From contig CM046838.1 in the NCBI GenBank assembly GCA_025618425.1, positions 43,438,019 through 43,502,018 on the forward strand: a stretch of 64,000 nt of DNA, given 5' to 3'. The stretch is from Heliocidaris tuberculata. Taxonomy: Eukaryota; Echinodermata; Echinoidea; Camarodonta; Echinometridae. This document shows, in pieces, positions 14,005 to 24,449 of the stretch. The notes beneath the pieces are model-generated. The model worked only from the letters and a program-made list of their open reading frames with translations, had not been told where the DNA came from and did no database searches. The position numbers and the translations under genes were made by a program. Positions within the stretch are counted from its first letter, which is position 1; every line of letters begins with the position of its first letter.

Positions 14005-14360
14005 AAAGGCTTGCTGCGGGCCGTCGTGTGGTCGCGTTCGCGTCTCGTCGTCGCGTCGTCGAGTCGCGTTGCGCGACCTTTCGCGAGTTTTAGGCCCTGG
14101 ATTCGCGGGGGGTGGGGTGTGGCGTTTGTGGGGTGCCCCCCTCTTGTTGACGAGGTGTCGGGTTCGAGGCGTGGATTTGCAATACTTTTTTTATATAGCG
14201 TGTCGGGTAGACTGGACCCGGCACTTCGCCGGTGGGGAGGGGGTGTTTTCGCGGTTGTTGCGCCCTACTCCTCGTGGGATTGGGGTTGGTGTTCGCGGTG
14301 TGCCGTGTGGCGTGGCGGCGTGGCGTGGGCGTGGTCGCGCGGTGGTTCGTAGCAGGCCTG
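14005..14360. other. GC-rich, CpG-dense patch
   Basis: About 350 bases rich in CG, CGCG and GGGG, sitting inside AT-rich DNA with sharp boundaries. Three overlapping open frames of 66-153 codons exist because stop codons are rare in such sequence. Their products are Arg/Trp/Val-rich and match nothing I know. It could be the core of a repeat or foreign DNA. Confidence 0.6.
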
Positions 14361-14630
14361 TTTCAAAGATGGCGAAATGGTTTTATTGTATTGATACTTA
14401 TCATACAACTAAGTACAAGAAATGAATCGTAATTTAGCACATATTTAGAAAATATTTCGAGGTAATTTCGCGCGGTGCTTTATAGCAAGTCTGTTTCAAA
14501 GATGGCGAAATGGTTTTATTGTGCTGGTAGGCCTACTTATCATACAACAAAATAATGTAGTATGACTCTAAGTACATGAAATGAATCGTAATTTAGCACG
14601 TATTTAGCACATATTTCGAGGCAGTTTTCA
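14350..14630. repeat. ~120-bp tandem duplication next to the GC-rich patch
   Basis: CTGTTTCAAAGATGGCGAAA occurs at about 14360 and 14489. ATGAATCGTAATTTAGCAC follows in each copy. The CGCGCGGTG phrase preceding each copy ties the duplication to the GC-rich patch. Confidence 0.8.
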
Positions 14631-14639
14631 GAAAAGGGA

Positions 14640-15830
14640 AAATCTATGTCAATATCACCTTTATATCTAAATGAGTTCGGTAGTTTACTGATGTACTATT
14701 TTTTTATTTTTTTTTTACATTCAGGTCTATGAGATACAGATATGAGTTAAAGAGGTGCAGAATATGCATGTACATGTTGTTATCCGCAAAATAGCGTGTC
14801 CTCCCTCATTGATGTTGTCACCTGCCAATACGTTGGAATGTCTAACTCAAAAGGGGGTTTATACATTCATTGACAAGTTTTATGCCCTCTGCTAGAGTAA
14901 GTGAATGTGGCTATATGTAATTTAAACATCTGTTTTTACCCAATTATTCAGTATACAACAATTCAAATGCAACTGAATTGCATATGTATGCCAATATTTT
15001 TATTATTTATTTGTGGAAGGTCGTTTTTAGTGTCTATATAGGGTCATAGACTTTAAAACAACAGTCAGGCCTCCGTGAATTTTGAAAGGAGATGAAGTGG
15101 ATCGTCTGATGTTACTTTGCAACTTGAAATAATGTTTTAAGGGATAAAATGCAAAATGGCCTCTCTTCTTTGTGAAAGAAAATACTTTTTTCTCTTTTTT
15201 TTTTATTTCATTTTTTCAACTTTGCCAAAGAAACATGTGAGAAATACAAATGCTTTTATCTCAGGTTTTCATCAAGAGGATTTTAGTGAGTCTTTCTGGT
15301 ATAATTGTCGAGTGCGTTCTGGAATAGTCGTCCTTTTTCCTCTTACCAACAAAGCTGTGTGAGACAGAAACATGTCTTTATTAGGTTTTTCACAAAGGAG
15401 TTTTGGTTAGTTGTTCTGGTGGTGTTGTCTTCTTTTTTCTTTCTTCTCCTTTGGGGCGTTCCTTGGTTTTTTTTTTTTTTTTTTTTTTTTCAAATCGAGT
15501 CTCATGAGAAACATACATTTCTTTATATCACATTTTCATCAAAAGGATTTCTGATGCTTGTTCTCGTACTTGTCCCTTTCCTTTACCTTCGTCTTATGAG
15601 AAAGAAAAATCTTAATATCAGGCTTTCCAGTGGATTTTAGGTGTCGTTTTTTTTTTGTTTTTTTCTTTTTAATTGTTTTTGTTTTGTTAGTGCTGTTTTG
15701 AGAGTGTTGGCAGTGTGACAACATGAAATGATCAATTTACTATGTATTGTTTTATATCATATGTATTGAAAAAGTCATGTTATTTTTCTCTGCCCTCAAG
15801 CTTGGGCCGTGATGTTCATTGATGTTCATT
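14640..15830. repeat. T-rich DNA with ~130-bp degenerate tandem units
   Basis: Between about 15170 and 15640 the motif GAGAAA/GAGACA, then TTTAT, then TTTTCATCAAAAGGA-like sequence recurs roughly every 120-130 bases, about four times, each flanked by poly-T. Open frames here are artefacts of T-richness. No gene is seen in the rest. Confidence 0.55.
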
Positions 15831-15958
15831 GTTTACTCATTCTGTTGCAAGATCCTGATTACGAAAATATATGATTATTTGTATTTGTTGAATTTGTTTT
15901 TTGTAAATAAAGAACCCTGTGGAAGGGGGGGGGGGAAAATGATTTACAAATTTTACCT

Positions 15959-16142
15959 CGTAACCAGGGCAGGGTCCCAAACCTCGGCACCTTGTCATTC
16001 TCCGGGAAGGTCCGACGCAAATCCTTTCTCCTCGTACAGGGAAACGGTTGATACAAGTCCGGGTCATGCTTCGATAAGCCGAAGATCCACAAGTCGAAGA
16101 GCAGTCGCTCCATTGGCTCCACTCACTCCATCCGCCTTGAAC
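15959..16142 (-). CDS. Exon encoding a thrombospondin type-1 (TSP1) domain
   Basis: On the - strand the frame reads GGWSEWSQWSDCSSTCG and then RTC, ICVGPSRRMTRC and GPCPG. That gives the W-x-x-W-x-x-W motif, the CSxTCG core and six cysteines of a TSP1 repeat, an extracellular adhesion module. An AG acceptor lies just before it (near 16143) and a donor-like GTAAAA follows a GAG codon near 15950. The frame stays open upstream to ATG codons at about 16185-16199, with a short hydrophobic stretch (ALITILAF), so a first exon with a weak signal peptide is also possible. I found no partner exon nearby. It is either part of a gene whose other exons are diverged or outside the window, or an isolated relic. 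Confidence 0.7.
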
Positions 16143-16302
16143 TGATGACGTAAAAGCCAAAATAGTGATTAAAGCACGGCGGCTCATGCGAGGCGACACT
16201 TCGATACTTGCGCAAATAGAGCCTGTGAAGGCAATTACTGATCCATACTAAAGTTATTAAGTGTTGTTGCGCTCTTCATAAATTTTGTAATTCACTTTTT
16301 AA

Positions 16303-16810
16303 AGTCCGTTGTCAAGTGGTCAAAAATAGCCTTTTTTGAAATTTTGTGAGAATTTTTGGAAACATTCATTTTTAGAAAGATAATATCATGACTAAAACTT
16401 TAAACGTTGTTTCCAAATTTCAAAATGGGTCTAAACTTACTTTTCACGTATTTTTAGAATGTTGATTTTGGTCAAATTTTTGGTTTTTGAATTATTTTTA
16501 AAACATGCTCTTAAGTGCAATATCGATATGACTTTTCAAATTTTTGCATAGAAATATTAGAGATGACTTTCATGGAAAAAATAATGCAGAAAAATATATA
16601 TAGGCTTTTATTCGTATCTTATTTTACACGCCCTCTGCGATAATTATGAAACATTTTCTTCGCTCTGACTGTTTCCGACAGTGGTACTTTAGACCTATTT
16701 GAAAATTTGGAAACAACGTTTATAGTTTTAGTCACAACATTATCATTCTAAAGACGTATTTTTCCAAAATCCTCACACAATTCCCATTTTTGACCACTTG
16801 ACATCGGACT
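16303..16810. mobile_element. MITE with >100-bp inverted repeats
   Basis: The left end (AGTCCGTTGTCAAGTGGTC) and right end (GACCACTTGACATCGGACT) are reverse complements with few mismatches. Pairing extends inward through a phrase like AACGTTGTTTCCAAATTT and its complement. No coding capacity. I could not fix the target duplication. Confidence 0.85.
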
Positions 16811-16908
16811 ATTAGACGATAAACTATAATCATGATAATGTGTGCGAGTACCATAGAACCTATATAAGATCTCTATGGCGAGTACTTCACACACCATCAA
16901 TGTCTAAA

Positions 16909-17998
16909 AAGTACACACTTTGAAAATATCCTCAAAAATCATAATTTCGCAATATCGATATGGTTTTCTCCTACACAATTATGGGTGAGGGTCTGTTCCA
17001 TCACGATCGGATAATTCCACTTTTGACTGGAGCATGTTGAAAGGATGCAAATGCATTACAGAAAGATAGAACCAATATGTTCCATTTTCAAGAAGGGAGA
17101 GAGAGAAAATAAATCTGTTTTTGAACAGTTTATTTGGTTCCTTTCTTTGCCCTATCTCTTCCAGCAAATTGAAGATGCGTCACTGTCTGGATAATGTCGA
17201 AAGGATGCACTGTACTGCATGATGATATCTTTTACATGCACATGTGTAATTGAAGAAATGTTAAAACATTATTTTAATCAAGAAATTTGTTTCTCTTTTA
17301 AATTCTTATTCGTCATACAACAAACGTTGTTTATGGGGTCTTGTAACTTTTAAGAGGAATAAGAAATTTGAAGAAGAAAATATGTAAATGTTAAGGTTCT
17401 CCTTCCGTTATGGCATTCATTCTTTCCAAAACTCTTTAGGCAAAAATGGGTAGTGATGCAGATGATTTGTGCTGGAAAGACACCACCTGCAGGAGGTGGA
17501 GGCGGTTGTGGGAGGGGTGGCGTATTCAGGCATTAGGTGAAGCTGGTGTGGCTTCTTCTTGAAGGCCCAGGAAACAAATCAGTACAACTTGCTATGCTCT
17601 GCTGCTTTATACAAGAACGTAACTGTCCAGATAGGCCTTCTTGGGAGCATCCCGCCCCTCCCCTTTATCAATTTTTCGATACACTATTGTGGGTGTGAAC
17701 TACTAGGTATAGCGTTACGAATTAAATAATTGTTCAAATCAATTATTAATACTTAACAGAGAACATGAAGTTATACTGCCTGGTAGGCACTTTGATCAAA
17801 TTCAAGACTGAGGCATTTTTGCGCAAACCATTTTTTGCGAGTTTTACAAAAGCAGCCAGTATTCACTCAGGCGTATAATATTGTCAGTACTATAGTGTCA
17901 TCCGATGAAACAGACCCTCACTCATAATTGTAGAAGAGAAAATCATATCGATATTGTGAAATAATGATTTTGGAGGATATTTCAAAGTGTGTACTTCT
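16909..17998. mobile_element. Element with ~92-bp terminal inverted repeats
   Basis: The left arm (about 16909-17002, with GTACACACTTTGAAAATATC and GTGAGGGTCTGTTCCATC) pairs with the right arm (about 17905-17998, with GATGAAACAGACCCTCAC and GATATTTCAAAGTGTGTAC). The 0.9-kb centre has only short open frames. It lies only about 100 bases from the previous element but has different ends, so it is a different family. Confidence 0.8.
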
Positions 17999-18366
17999 TT
18001 TGATACACACTGTAGATACAGTTGTTTTTTTGTTTTTTGTTTTTTTTTTTTTTTTTGTGGGTGCGCGCGCCTGGTGGATGACCTCCCACAGAGCTCTGTT
18101 TTGTTGTCTATGTTTTTACTGGTTCCAGTATCATTTACTTATTCTTCTTTACTGTATGTGATTTTGTATGTCTTCAGGAAGCTACTAGACTATTTTTGGA
18201 CAAATTCTCAATTTAATATTCACAGATTTTCAGTTTACAGGTTTTGGCTTTGACTAATGCCTCATGTGTCTAGTGAGTATAGCCATGTTCACTTGCTTGC
18301 TTTGTACACTTTGTATATAGCCTGCTTCACTGTTATTCACATGTTCATGCTCTATCTTTCACGCCT

Positions 18367-20436
18367 GTGCGAATTTTCACAATGAAGGTGGCTACTCTAA
18401 TAGCCTTCGTGTGTATTGTGTACTCTTGGTGCTATTATACCACAGTCTTATGTTCTGATTTCAATGTTGATTCATGTAATGCACTGGTACTGCCAAAGGC
18501 TAAGTGTAAGGGCAAATACATAGGTAGACCAGTTCAGCGGTATGCAAATGCCCTGTCTAGGTTTCGTATTCTTCTGCTGATCTCGGGAGACATCAACCCC
18601 AATCCTGGACCCTCTTTACAAGAACCCATCCATTCCAATAGTTATGATTCTAGCGATTCTTCAACAAGACATTACAAATACAGCAGTCATACTCTTCATG
18701 CCCTGAATGTTCATATCCATGACAGATGTTTCTTTTTAAAATGGCGTGATGAGAACTGTGCTGTTTGGGATCGGTTGGTGTCTCTCGGAATCGGTAGAAC
18801 ATGTCGAAGGCGGAGGACACATCGTGGTAGAAGGGGTGGCCGTGGCCATTTTAGGAAACACTTAAAATTTGGTTCCTTTAACTCTCGTTCTCTCCGTAAT
18901 AAATCTACTACATTTCAAGATTTTGTTTTGGATCATAAGTTAGATTTTGTTTGTATCTGTGAGACGTGGCTCTCACCTGATGACGATGCAGTCATAGCTG
19001 ATCTTTGCCCCAGTTCCTATGGTTTTAAACATAGTCCCAGAGCCTTTAGGCGTGGTGGCGGAGTGGCTTTCCTCCACAAAGATAATTTGAAGGTTGTCAT
19101 CAAACCTACGAACAGGTACGACAGTTTTGAGTGTATGTGTGCTACCATCTCAAGTGACTCCGGTTGCATAGACGTAGCAGTAATCTACAGGCCACCCAGC
19201 GGTCAGAGCTTCTCCAGATTTTTGGAAGAATTTTCAGACTTTCTCGACGGCAGCATATATAGAACTACACCGTTGATAATTACCGGCGATTTGAACATAC
19301 ATCTAGATGATAGCTCTTCACCTCACACACAGAGGTTTAATGTTCTCCTCAGCAACCACGCCATGTCTCAGCTTGTTGGTTCTCCGACCCATGACAAAGG
19401 TCACATCCTTGATGTAGTGATAGTGCGGAATTCCGACAATCAAGCTCTGTGTTCAAAGCCGAAGGTTACTCCGGGCATATCGGATCACTCTGCAATTATT
19501 TGGAAGATCAGTTTCAACAAGCCCCATGGGACTCAATCCACATATGTCTCCCGCAACATCCGAGACATAGTTAGAGAAACTTTCGCCCAAAATGTAGCTG
19601 ATAGTAACATTATCCTTTCTTCTACAGACAGCATAGATGCAGCTGTTCATCGCTATAATACTGAGCTTGAGAAGCTTCTCGACACCCATGCTCCACCAAG
19701 GACTAGAAAGGTGCGGAGCCATGTGGACTGTCCATGGTATAGCTCTGACATCATCACACAGAAGCGTATTCGAAGAAGACTGGAGACGAAGTGGCGGAAC
19801 AGCAGACTATCGATTGACAGGGATCATTTTCGAGTCCAGCGTGATCTCGTCAACTCTCTTGTGACAAGAGCGAAGCGATCCTACTTCATAGGTCTTGTTG
19901 AAGATTGCCAAGGTGACTCCAAACAACTCTTCTCTTTGGCCAACAGACTGCTCAATCGTCGTCAATCATCACCTCTACCTCACCACAATGACAGCCATGA
20001 ACTAGCTTCCAGATTCTTACACTTTTTCCAGACAAAAGTAAAAGGAATATGCAATAGTTTATCTCCTGACCTAACACCTCTACAGTCTAACACCTCATCT
20101 ACCTTGGATATCTTGCGACCTACCTCTCCTGACGAGATTTTGTCACTCCTTCGCCAATCACCTCCTAAATCATGTCAGTTAGATCCAATACCTGCTAAGT
20201 TATTAAAGGATTGTTCCTCCACGTTTGCCCCTATTCTCTGCTGCCTTGTTAATTTAAGTCTAGAGCAGTCTCATGTCCCGTCCTCTTTGAAACTTGCACA
20301 TGTCACACCATTGTTGAAGAAACCTTCTCTCGACCCCGATTCTCTTCAAAATTACAGACCAGTTTCAAACCTACCCTTCCTCTTTAAAGTACTTGAAAGG
20401 GTTGTGTTTTTTCCGTCTTTCCGAATACTTTCATGA
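18367..20436 (+). CDS. LINE polyprotein, N-terminal part: 2A-like motif, endonuclease, start of reverse transcriptase
   Basis: 689 codons. Residues 1-30 are hydrophobic (LIAFVCIVYS), resembling a signal sequence. Residues about 69-82 read LLLISGDINPNPGP, close to the ribosome-skipping 2A consensus D-(V/I)-E-x-N-P-G-P but with N in place of E. An Arg-rich patch (about 146-164) is followed by an AP-type endonuclease (about 167-395) with NSRSL, ETWL, GDLNIHLD and SDHSAI, the expected catalytic signatures. The reverse-transcriptase N-terminus begins near residue 590, with NYRPVSNLPFLFKVLERVV. The frame is lost near 20410 in a run of T, and the polymerase continues in another frame. Confidence 0.9.
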   Translation: MRIFTMKVATLIAFVCIVYSWCYYTTVLCSDFNVDSCNALVLPKAKCKGKYIGRPVQRYANALSRFRILLLISGDINPNPGPSLQEPIHSNSYDSSDSSTRHYKYSSHTLHALNVHIHDRCFFLKWRDENCAVWDRLVSLGIGRTCRRRRTHRGRRGGRGHFRKHLKFGSFNSRSLRNKSTTFQDFVLDHKLDFVCICETWLSPDDDAVIADLCPSSYGFKHSPRAFRRGGGVAFLHKDNLKVVIKPTNRYDSFECMCATISSDSGCIDVAVIYRPPSGQSFSRFLEEFSDFLDGSIYRTTPLIITGDLNIHLDDSSSPHTQRFNVLLSNHAMSQLVGSPTHDKGHILDVVIVRNSDNQALCSKPKVTPGISDHSAIIWKISFNKPHGTQSTYVSRNIRDIVRETFAQNVADSNIILSSTDSIDAAVHRYNTELEKLLDTHAPPRTRKVRSHVDCPWYSSDIITQKRIRRRLETKWRNSRLSIDRDHFRVQRDLVNSLVTRAKRSYFIGLVEDCQGDSKQLFSLANRLLNRRQSSPLPHHNDSHELASRFLHFFQTKVKGICNSLSPDLTPLQSNTSSTLDILRPTSPDEILSLLRQSPPKSCQLDPIPAKLLKDCSSTFAPILCCLVNLSLEQSHVPSSLKLAHVTPLLKKPSLDPDSLQNYRPVSNLPFLFKVLERVVFFPSFRILS

Positions 20437-21157
20437 CAACAATCTCTTCGACCCTTTCCAATCAGCCTACAGATCCCACCATAGTGTGGAAACTCTTCTT
20501 GTGAACGCATCAAACCACATCCTTCAACAGATGGACAGAGGGAATTTGACTGCTCTACTTTTACTTGATCTCTCCTCCGCCTTCGACACAGTAAACCATA
20601 CAATCATGTTGAATACTTTAAGTTCATTTGGTGTCAGAGGTGAAGCATTCAAGTGGTTTGAATCCTACCTTTCTTTCCATTCTCAGATTGTGTGCGTAAA
20701 TGGTTGTAAATCAGTTGCTTTGCCTCTGACCCATGGCGTACCGCAGGGCTCTGTGGGCGGGCCGACCCTTTTTTCGATTTATTTGATTGGATTGCGGCAA
20801 GTTTTGCTTCGTCACAGAATTGATTACCATATTTATGCCGACGATATCCAGCTCATGATTTCGTTTAATTCTACTCAGTCAGCAGCAGAAACAGCCATTC
20901 GTCGGCTTCAATCATGCATGGTTGACATTTATGACTGGATGCAAACCCACTCTTTGAAACTGAATTTAGATAAATGTGAATTTCTTTTGTTTGGATCTAA
21001 AGTGCAGCTCAACAAAATTGATGTCAATTGCTTTTCATTTTCTGGCCACACTATTAATTTATCTCAAACTTGCCGCAATCTCGGAGTCATTTTCGATTCA
21101 CATATGTCAATGTCTCCTCAAATCTCAAATATCTGCAAATCAGTTAGGTACCCCTAG
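20393..21157 (+). CDS. LINE reverse transcriptase, catalytic part (frameshifted, cut by insertion)
   Basis: Continuation of the polymerase after the frameshift. Motifs are FDPFQSAYRSHHSVETLL, LLDLSSAFDTVNH (first catalytic Asp), THGVPQGSVGGPTLFSIYL and YADDIQL (catalytic Asp pair), then LKLNLDKCEFLLFG. The frame ends artificially where a foreign element was inserted at 21153, within ISNICKSVRY. The N-terminal residues overlapping the previous frame are not real. Activity is unlikely in this copy. Confidence 0.9.
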   Translation: MKGLCFFRLSEYFHDNNLFDPFQSAYRSHHSVETLLVNASNHILQQMDRGNLTALLLLDLSSAFDTVNHTIMLNTLSSFGVRGEAFKWFESYLSFHSQIVCVNGCKSVALPLTHGVPQGSVGGPTLFSIYLIGLRQVLLRHRIDYHIYADDIQLMISFNSTQSAAETAIRRLQSCMVDIYDWMQTHSLKLNLDKCEFLLFGSKVQLNKIDVNCFSFSGHTINLSQTCRNLGVIFDSHMSMSPQISNICKSVRYP

Positions 21158-21223
21158 GCGGATCCAGGGGGGGGGGGTCGGCGGGGGGGTCCGCCCCCCC
21201 CCCCCCCCCCCCTTTTTTGGCGC

Positions 21224-21275
<52 letters not shown>

Positions 21276-21279
<4 letters not shown>

Positions 21280-21400
21280 GGCGCCGTCTTTCTTGGCGTT
21301 TTTTTTTTTTTTTTTTTTTTTTTACTTGGCGCCGTCTTTCTTGGCGTTTTTTTTTTTTTTTTTTTTACTTGGCGCCGTCTTTCTTGGCGTTTTTTTTTTT
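21276..21400. repeat. Three copies of a poly-T plus ACTTGGCGCCGTCTTTC unit
   Basis: ACTTGGCGCCGTCTTTCTT followed by GGCG and a long T run occurs three times in about 125 bases, after an initial T run of over 45. It lies just inside the left end of the 3.3-kb element. The long Phe/Leu open frames across it are artefacts. Confidence 0.9.
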
Positions 21401-21803
21401 TTTTTTCCCCCCAAGAAATTCTGCCGACCTGATCATGCAAGATACTGCGTAGGCCCTATTCATTACCCATTGTTTCATTCTCCGTCGCAAAGTAGGCCTA
21501 AGTACTGTACTGCCATTCCAGATCAGATATGCGGCGCGGCACGCATAGGTTTATGCATGCGACTTTTGATCGTACGTACGCTGTCTTGCAACTATGCTTG
21601 CAACCCTCGAGGAGGCAGGCTGCACGCGGCATCATTCAACTTCAAGTCACTCATTCGAGGCAACTCGTCATTCTAGACAATACCAAAGCACAAGTATCCA
21701 TATAGGTAAATAATTTTTGCTTGGCCCAAATATATAAATGCAGCTCTGCTGCAGGTTAATTGATAAAAACTTTCGGCGCTAGTGCAGTTGATTAAGTAGT
21801 GGG

Positions 21804-22536
21804 CAGTGGCGGCACCAAGAGGGGGGGGGGGGCATGGGGGGGCATTTGCCCCCCCCCCCAGTCAGAAGCTTTGCCCCCCCAGTTGCCGCCCCAATAATTT
21901 TCGGAGTGAAAAAAAATAAAAGGGTGGAAAATGAAAAAGAAAAGAAAAGGAAAGAAAAAAGTGAAAAAGGAATGGAGAAAAGAAGGAAAAAGAAAGAAAA
22001 CGGAAACTTGGAAAGCAGTGGCGGCATCAAGGTGGGGGGGGGGGCATGTGGCAAATTTGTTCGCTCAGCTCGTGTAAATATCCTCATATTTGGGTAGTTT
22101 TATAGCTGAATAATTTCTGTACATTTCCACTATAATAGTGTCAAAATTTTTGCTCGCTCGCTTCGCTCGCTCGCAATACAGGCCTATAACTCCCACCACA
22201 TAATCAGGCCGTGAGATGATCAAATTTCCTCATATTGGGGTAGTTTTATAGCCGAATATGTAATTTCTGTACATTTTTACTACGAAAAATGTCAAAATTT
22301 TTGCTCGCTCGCTTCGCTCACTCGCAGTATATAACTAACACCTCTTTATAATCGGGCAGTTCAGCTAGATGCTCAAAATGTCCTCATATCTGGGTAGGTT
22401 TATAGCCGAATATTCTGTACATTTTCACTACAAAAAGTGTCAAATTTTTTTTTGTCCGCCCTTGCCCCCCCAACATTTTCTTTTGCCCCCCATTTGCCCC
22501 CCCCCCCCCACTTTAAAAATCCTGGTGCCGCCACTG
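21804..22536. mobile_element. hAT-type MITE nested in the 3.3-kb element
   Basis: The ends are CAGTGGCGGCACCAAGAG plus a G run, and the complement of CAGTGGCGGCACCAGG. The exact 8-bp duplication GTAGTGGG flanks it at 21796-21803 and 22537-22544. At about 22014 a second copy of the same end (GCAGTGGCGGCATCAAGG) lies inside, which suggests an internal duplication or a nested fragment. Confidence 0.9.
22081..22470. repeat. ~150-bp tandem units (three copies)
   Basis: CCTCATAT-TGGGTAG-TTTATAGC starts at about 22081, 22228 and 22382. Each unit contains TCTGTACATTTTCACTA, and the first two also contain TGCTCGCTCGCTTCGCTC. The array lies inside the nested hAT-type MITE. The second phrase also appears near 57190 in a different context. 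Confidence 0.8.
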
Positions 22537-24312
22537 GTAGTGGGGACATGCATCCCCGCCGTGGCCGGGGCACGGGCCGGGCGGGCCCGTTCGCTCCGTT
22601 CGGCCGCGAGATTACTAGAGTTTGGTTGGATGTGTTAAGTTGTTTTAACGTCATTTTACATCTTTCTTTTTAAGACGTATTTCAATGTCATTTTACAACT
22701 CTCTGTAATCTTTAAAATTATCATTGTCAATTGTTCAGTATTGATGTACTTAAAATCATCAACAACAAAACGTAAAGTTGCCGGAGGCAGAAGTAACGGC
22801 ACATTGAACATGTTGAATGCCGTTTAAATGGTAATTAAATTTATCCGATGATAAATGCTATAAAATTTTTGGTTAAAATTGCAACAGATTTTGATGAAAC
22901 CAAAACATACTCTCCAAAAAACAATTCTTTATTGGTATTTACATTTCCAACGAAATATCATTTTCCTCAACAAATATTTGAGATTTCGGTTGAAAATGTA
23001 GCGGTCTCGTATTACTTTCATGGGTAGGGAATAATGGACCATTTACCTATGACGTCATTAAGGAGATTATTTCATTAGGTAAACAAATTTTTGTCATTAT
23101 TTCGGTACCCTGAGAAATAAAAAGAGTTGCTGAAAGCATTGGTAAACCTTACTAGTGTGTGTCTGTGTTCGTGTTTATGCAAATTATGCAAACGTGCTTA
23201 AGGGTCTGGTATTCCCTACACCTACCCTATGGTTGTACATCGCAAGAAGTGAACTTCATGTGTCCATATAAAGGTTAAAGTTGTGAAGGTCAAGACTTAA
23301 AGTCACACAAAAGGTCAAAGGTCTGTCAGAGTCAACAAAAAGGTCAAAGTCACGAAATTCAAAGGTAATGACAGGTGCTTGGGGGGGGGGGGAGGAGGTT
23401 TGTTTTCTCCGAGGACTTTTGATATATTTTTTCTTGTTGTTGATTGGGAACGCTTGAATCTGATACATTGCACCATGACTAGTTTTGTGATACAAAACTT
23501 ATTTATTTTGCCTAATGAGTAGATGCTGTGGTTGATTGTTAAATCCTGTGAATTTTCAGCAAAACTGGTATTGGTACTGTTGTTGATCGGCCTTGATTGT
23601 GAACTCCTGAATCTAAGGAACTTTCCCTTTTTTGTGTTCTTTTGTGATTTGTGATTTATAACTCGTGATGATGTAAACACTTGCGAATTGTTATCTCAGG
23701 GATGGGAGGAGATAATATAGATGATATTTAGTGAATAATTCTTCATTGCTGTAAAATGTGTACATGTATCACCAAAATTTACTAAGTGTGTTTGTACAGC
23801 ATGCGCACACCCAATTCCTAGGTTATCAAGATAGTACTTCAACATTGAAGAACCAATCTCAAGTAATAAATCTCCAGATTTTATTCTTATTTGTCTCACT
23901 GGACTGTTTGTGTTGATGCCACATGCCATCTGAGGTCCTGCACAGCAATGCAGACTGGAAAATCTGGGAAAACTTTAAAAAAATATATATATACATATAT
24001 ATATTAATACAGTCCAATGGCGCAAATCCCGGAGGGGATGGGGGTATGCATTAACCCTCCCAGTTCTGATGTACGGGGGGGGGGGGGGGGGTGGCCTGTA
24101 CAAATATACCCGCACTTTTTGATAAAAGATGGTAATTTGCAATCATTATATATGTATTTTCCATCTCAAATAAACAATAATTCCATGTAATATTAATAGA
24201 TTAAATGTAATTTCAGTACAAACTAAGACATTTTCAGGCTCGTATTATCAAATTTTTGTGGCGCGCTCCGCGCGCCCAACTATATTTCAACATTAAAATA
24301 GTCAAACAGGCA

Positions 24313-24343
<31 letters not shown>

Positions 24344-24449
24344 TATAGAGGCGCTTAGCGCCTTCGGCGCTTGCGTTTGCCAGAATGATAACTTCTCACC
24401 CTTTGGACCCCCCCACCCCCCCTTTTTTTAAAACCTGGATCCGCCCTTG

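Larger units (their letters stand above)
21153..24448. mobile_element. 3.3-kb inverted-repeat element inserted into the LINE
   Basis: The left end CCTAGGCGGATCCAGG plus a G run mirrors the right end CCTGGATCCGCCCTTG preceded by a C run. GGTACC occurs on both sides (21147-21152 and 24449-24454), so the target duplication is 5-6 bp. Removing the element and one copy rejoins the LINE frame exactly (SVRY then QLRN). Inside are three T-tract/GGCGCC repeats, a nested hAT-type MITE and several small hairpins, but no transposase. Confidence 0.9.

Noticed and set aside
13857..14432. Overlapping frames in the GC-rich patch as a gene
   Set aside because: Three frames are open at once, with no recognisable domain and no splice context, so composition explains them.
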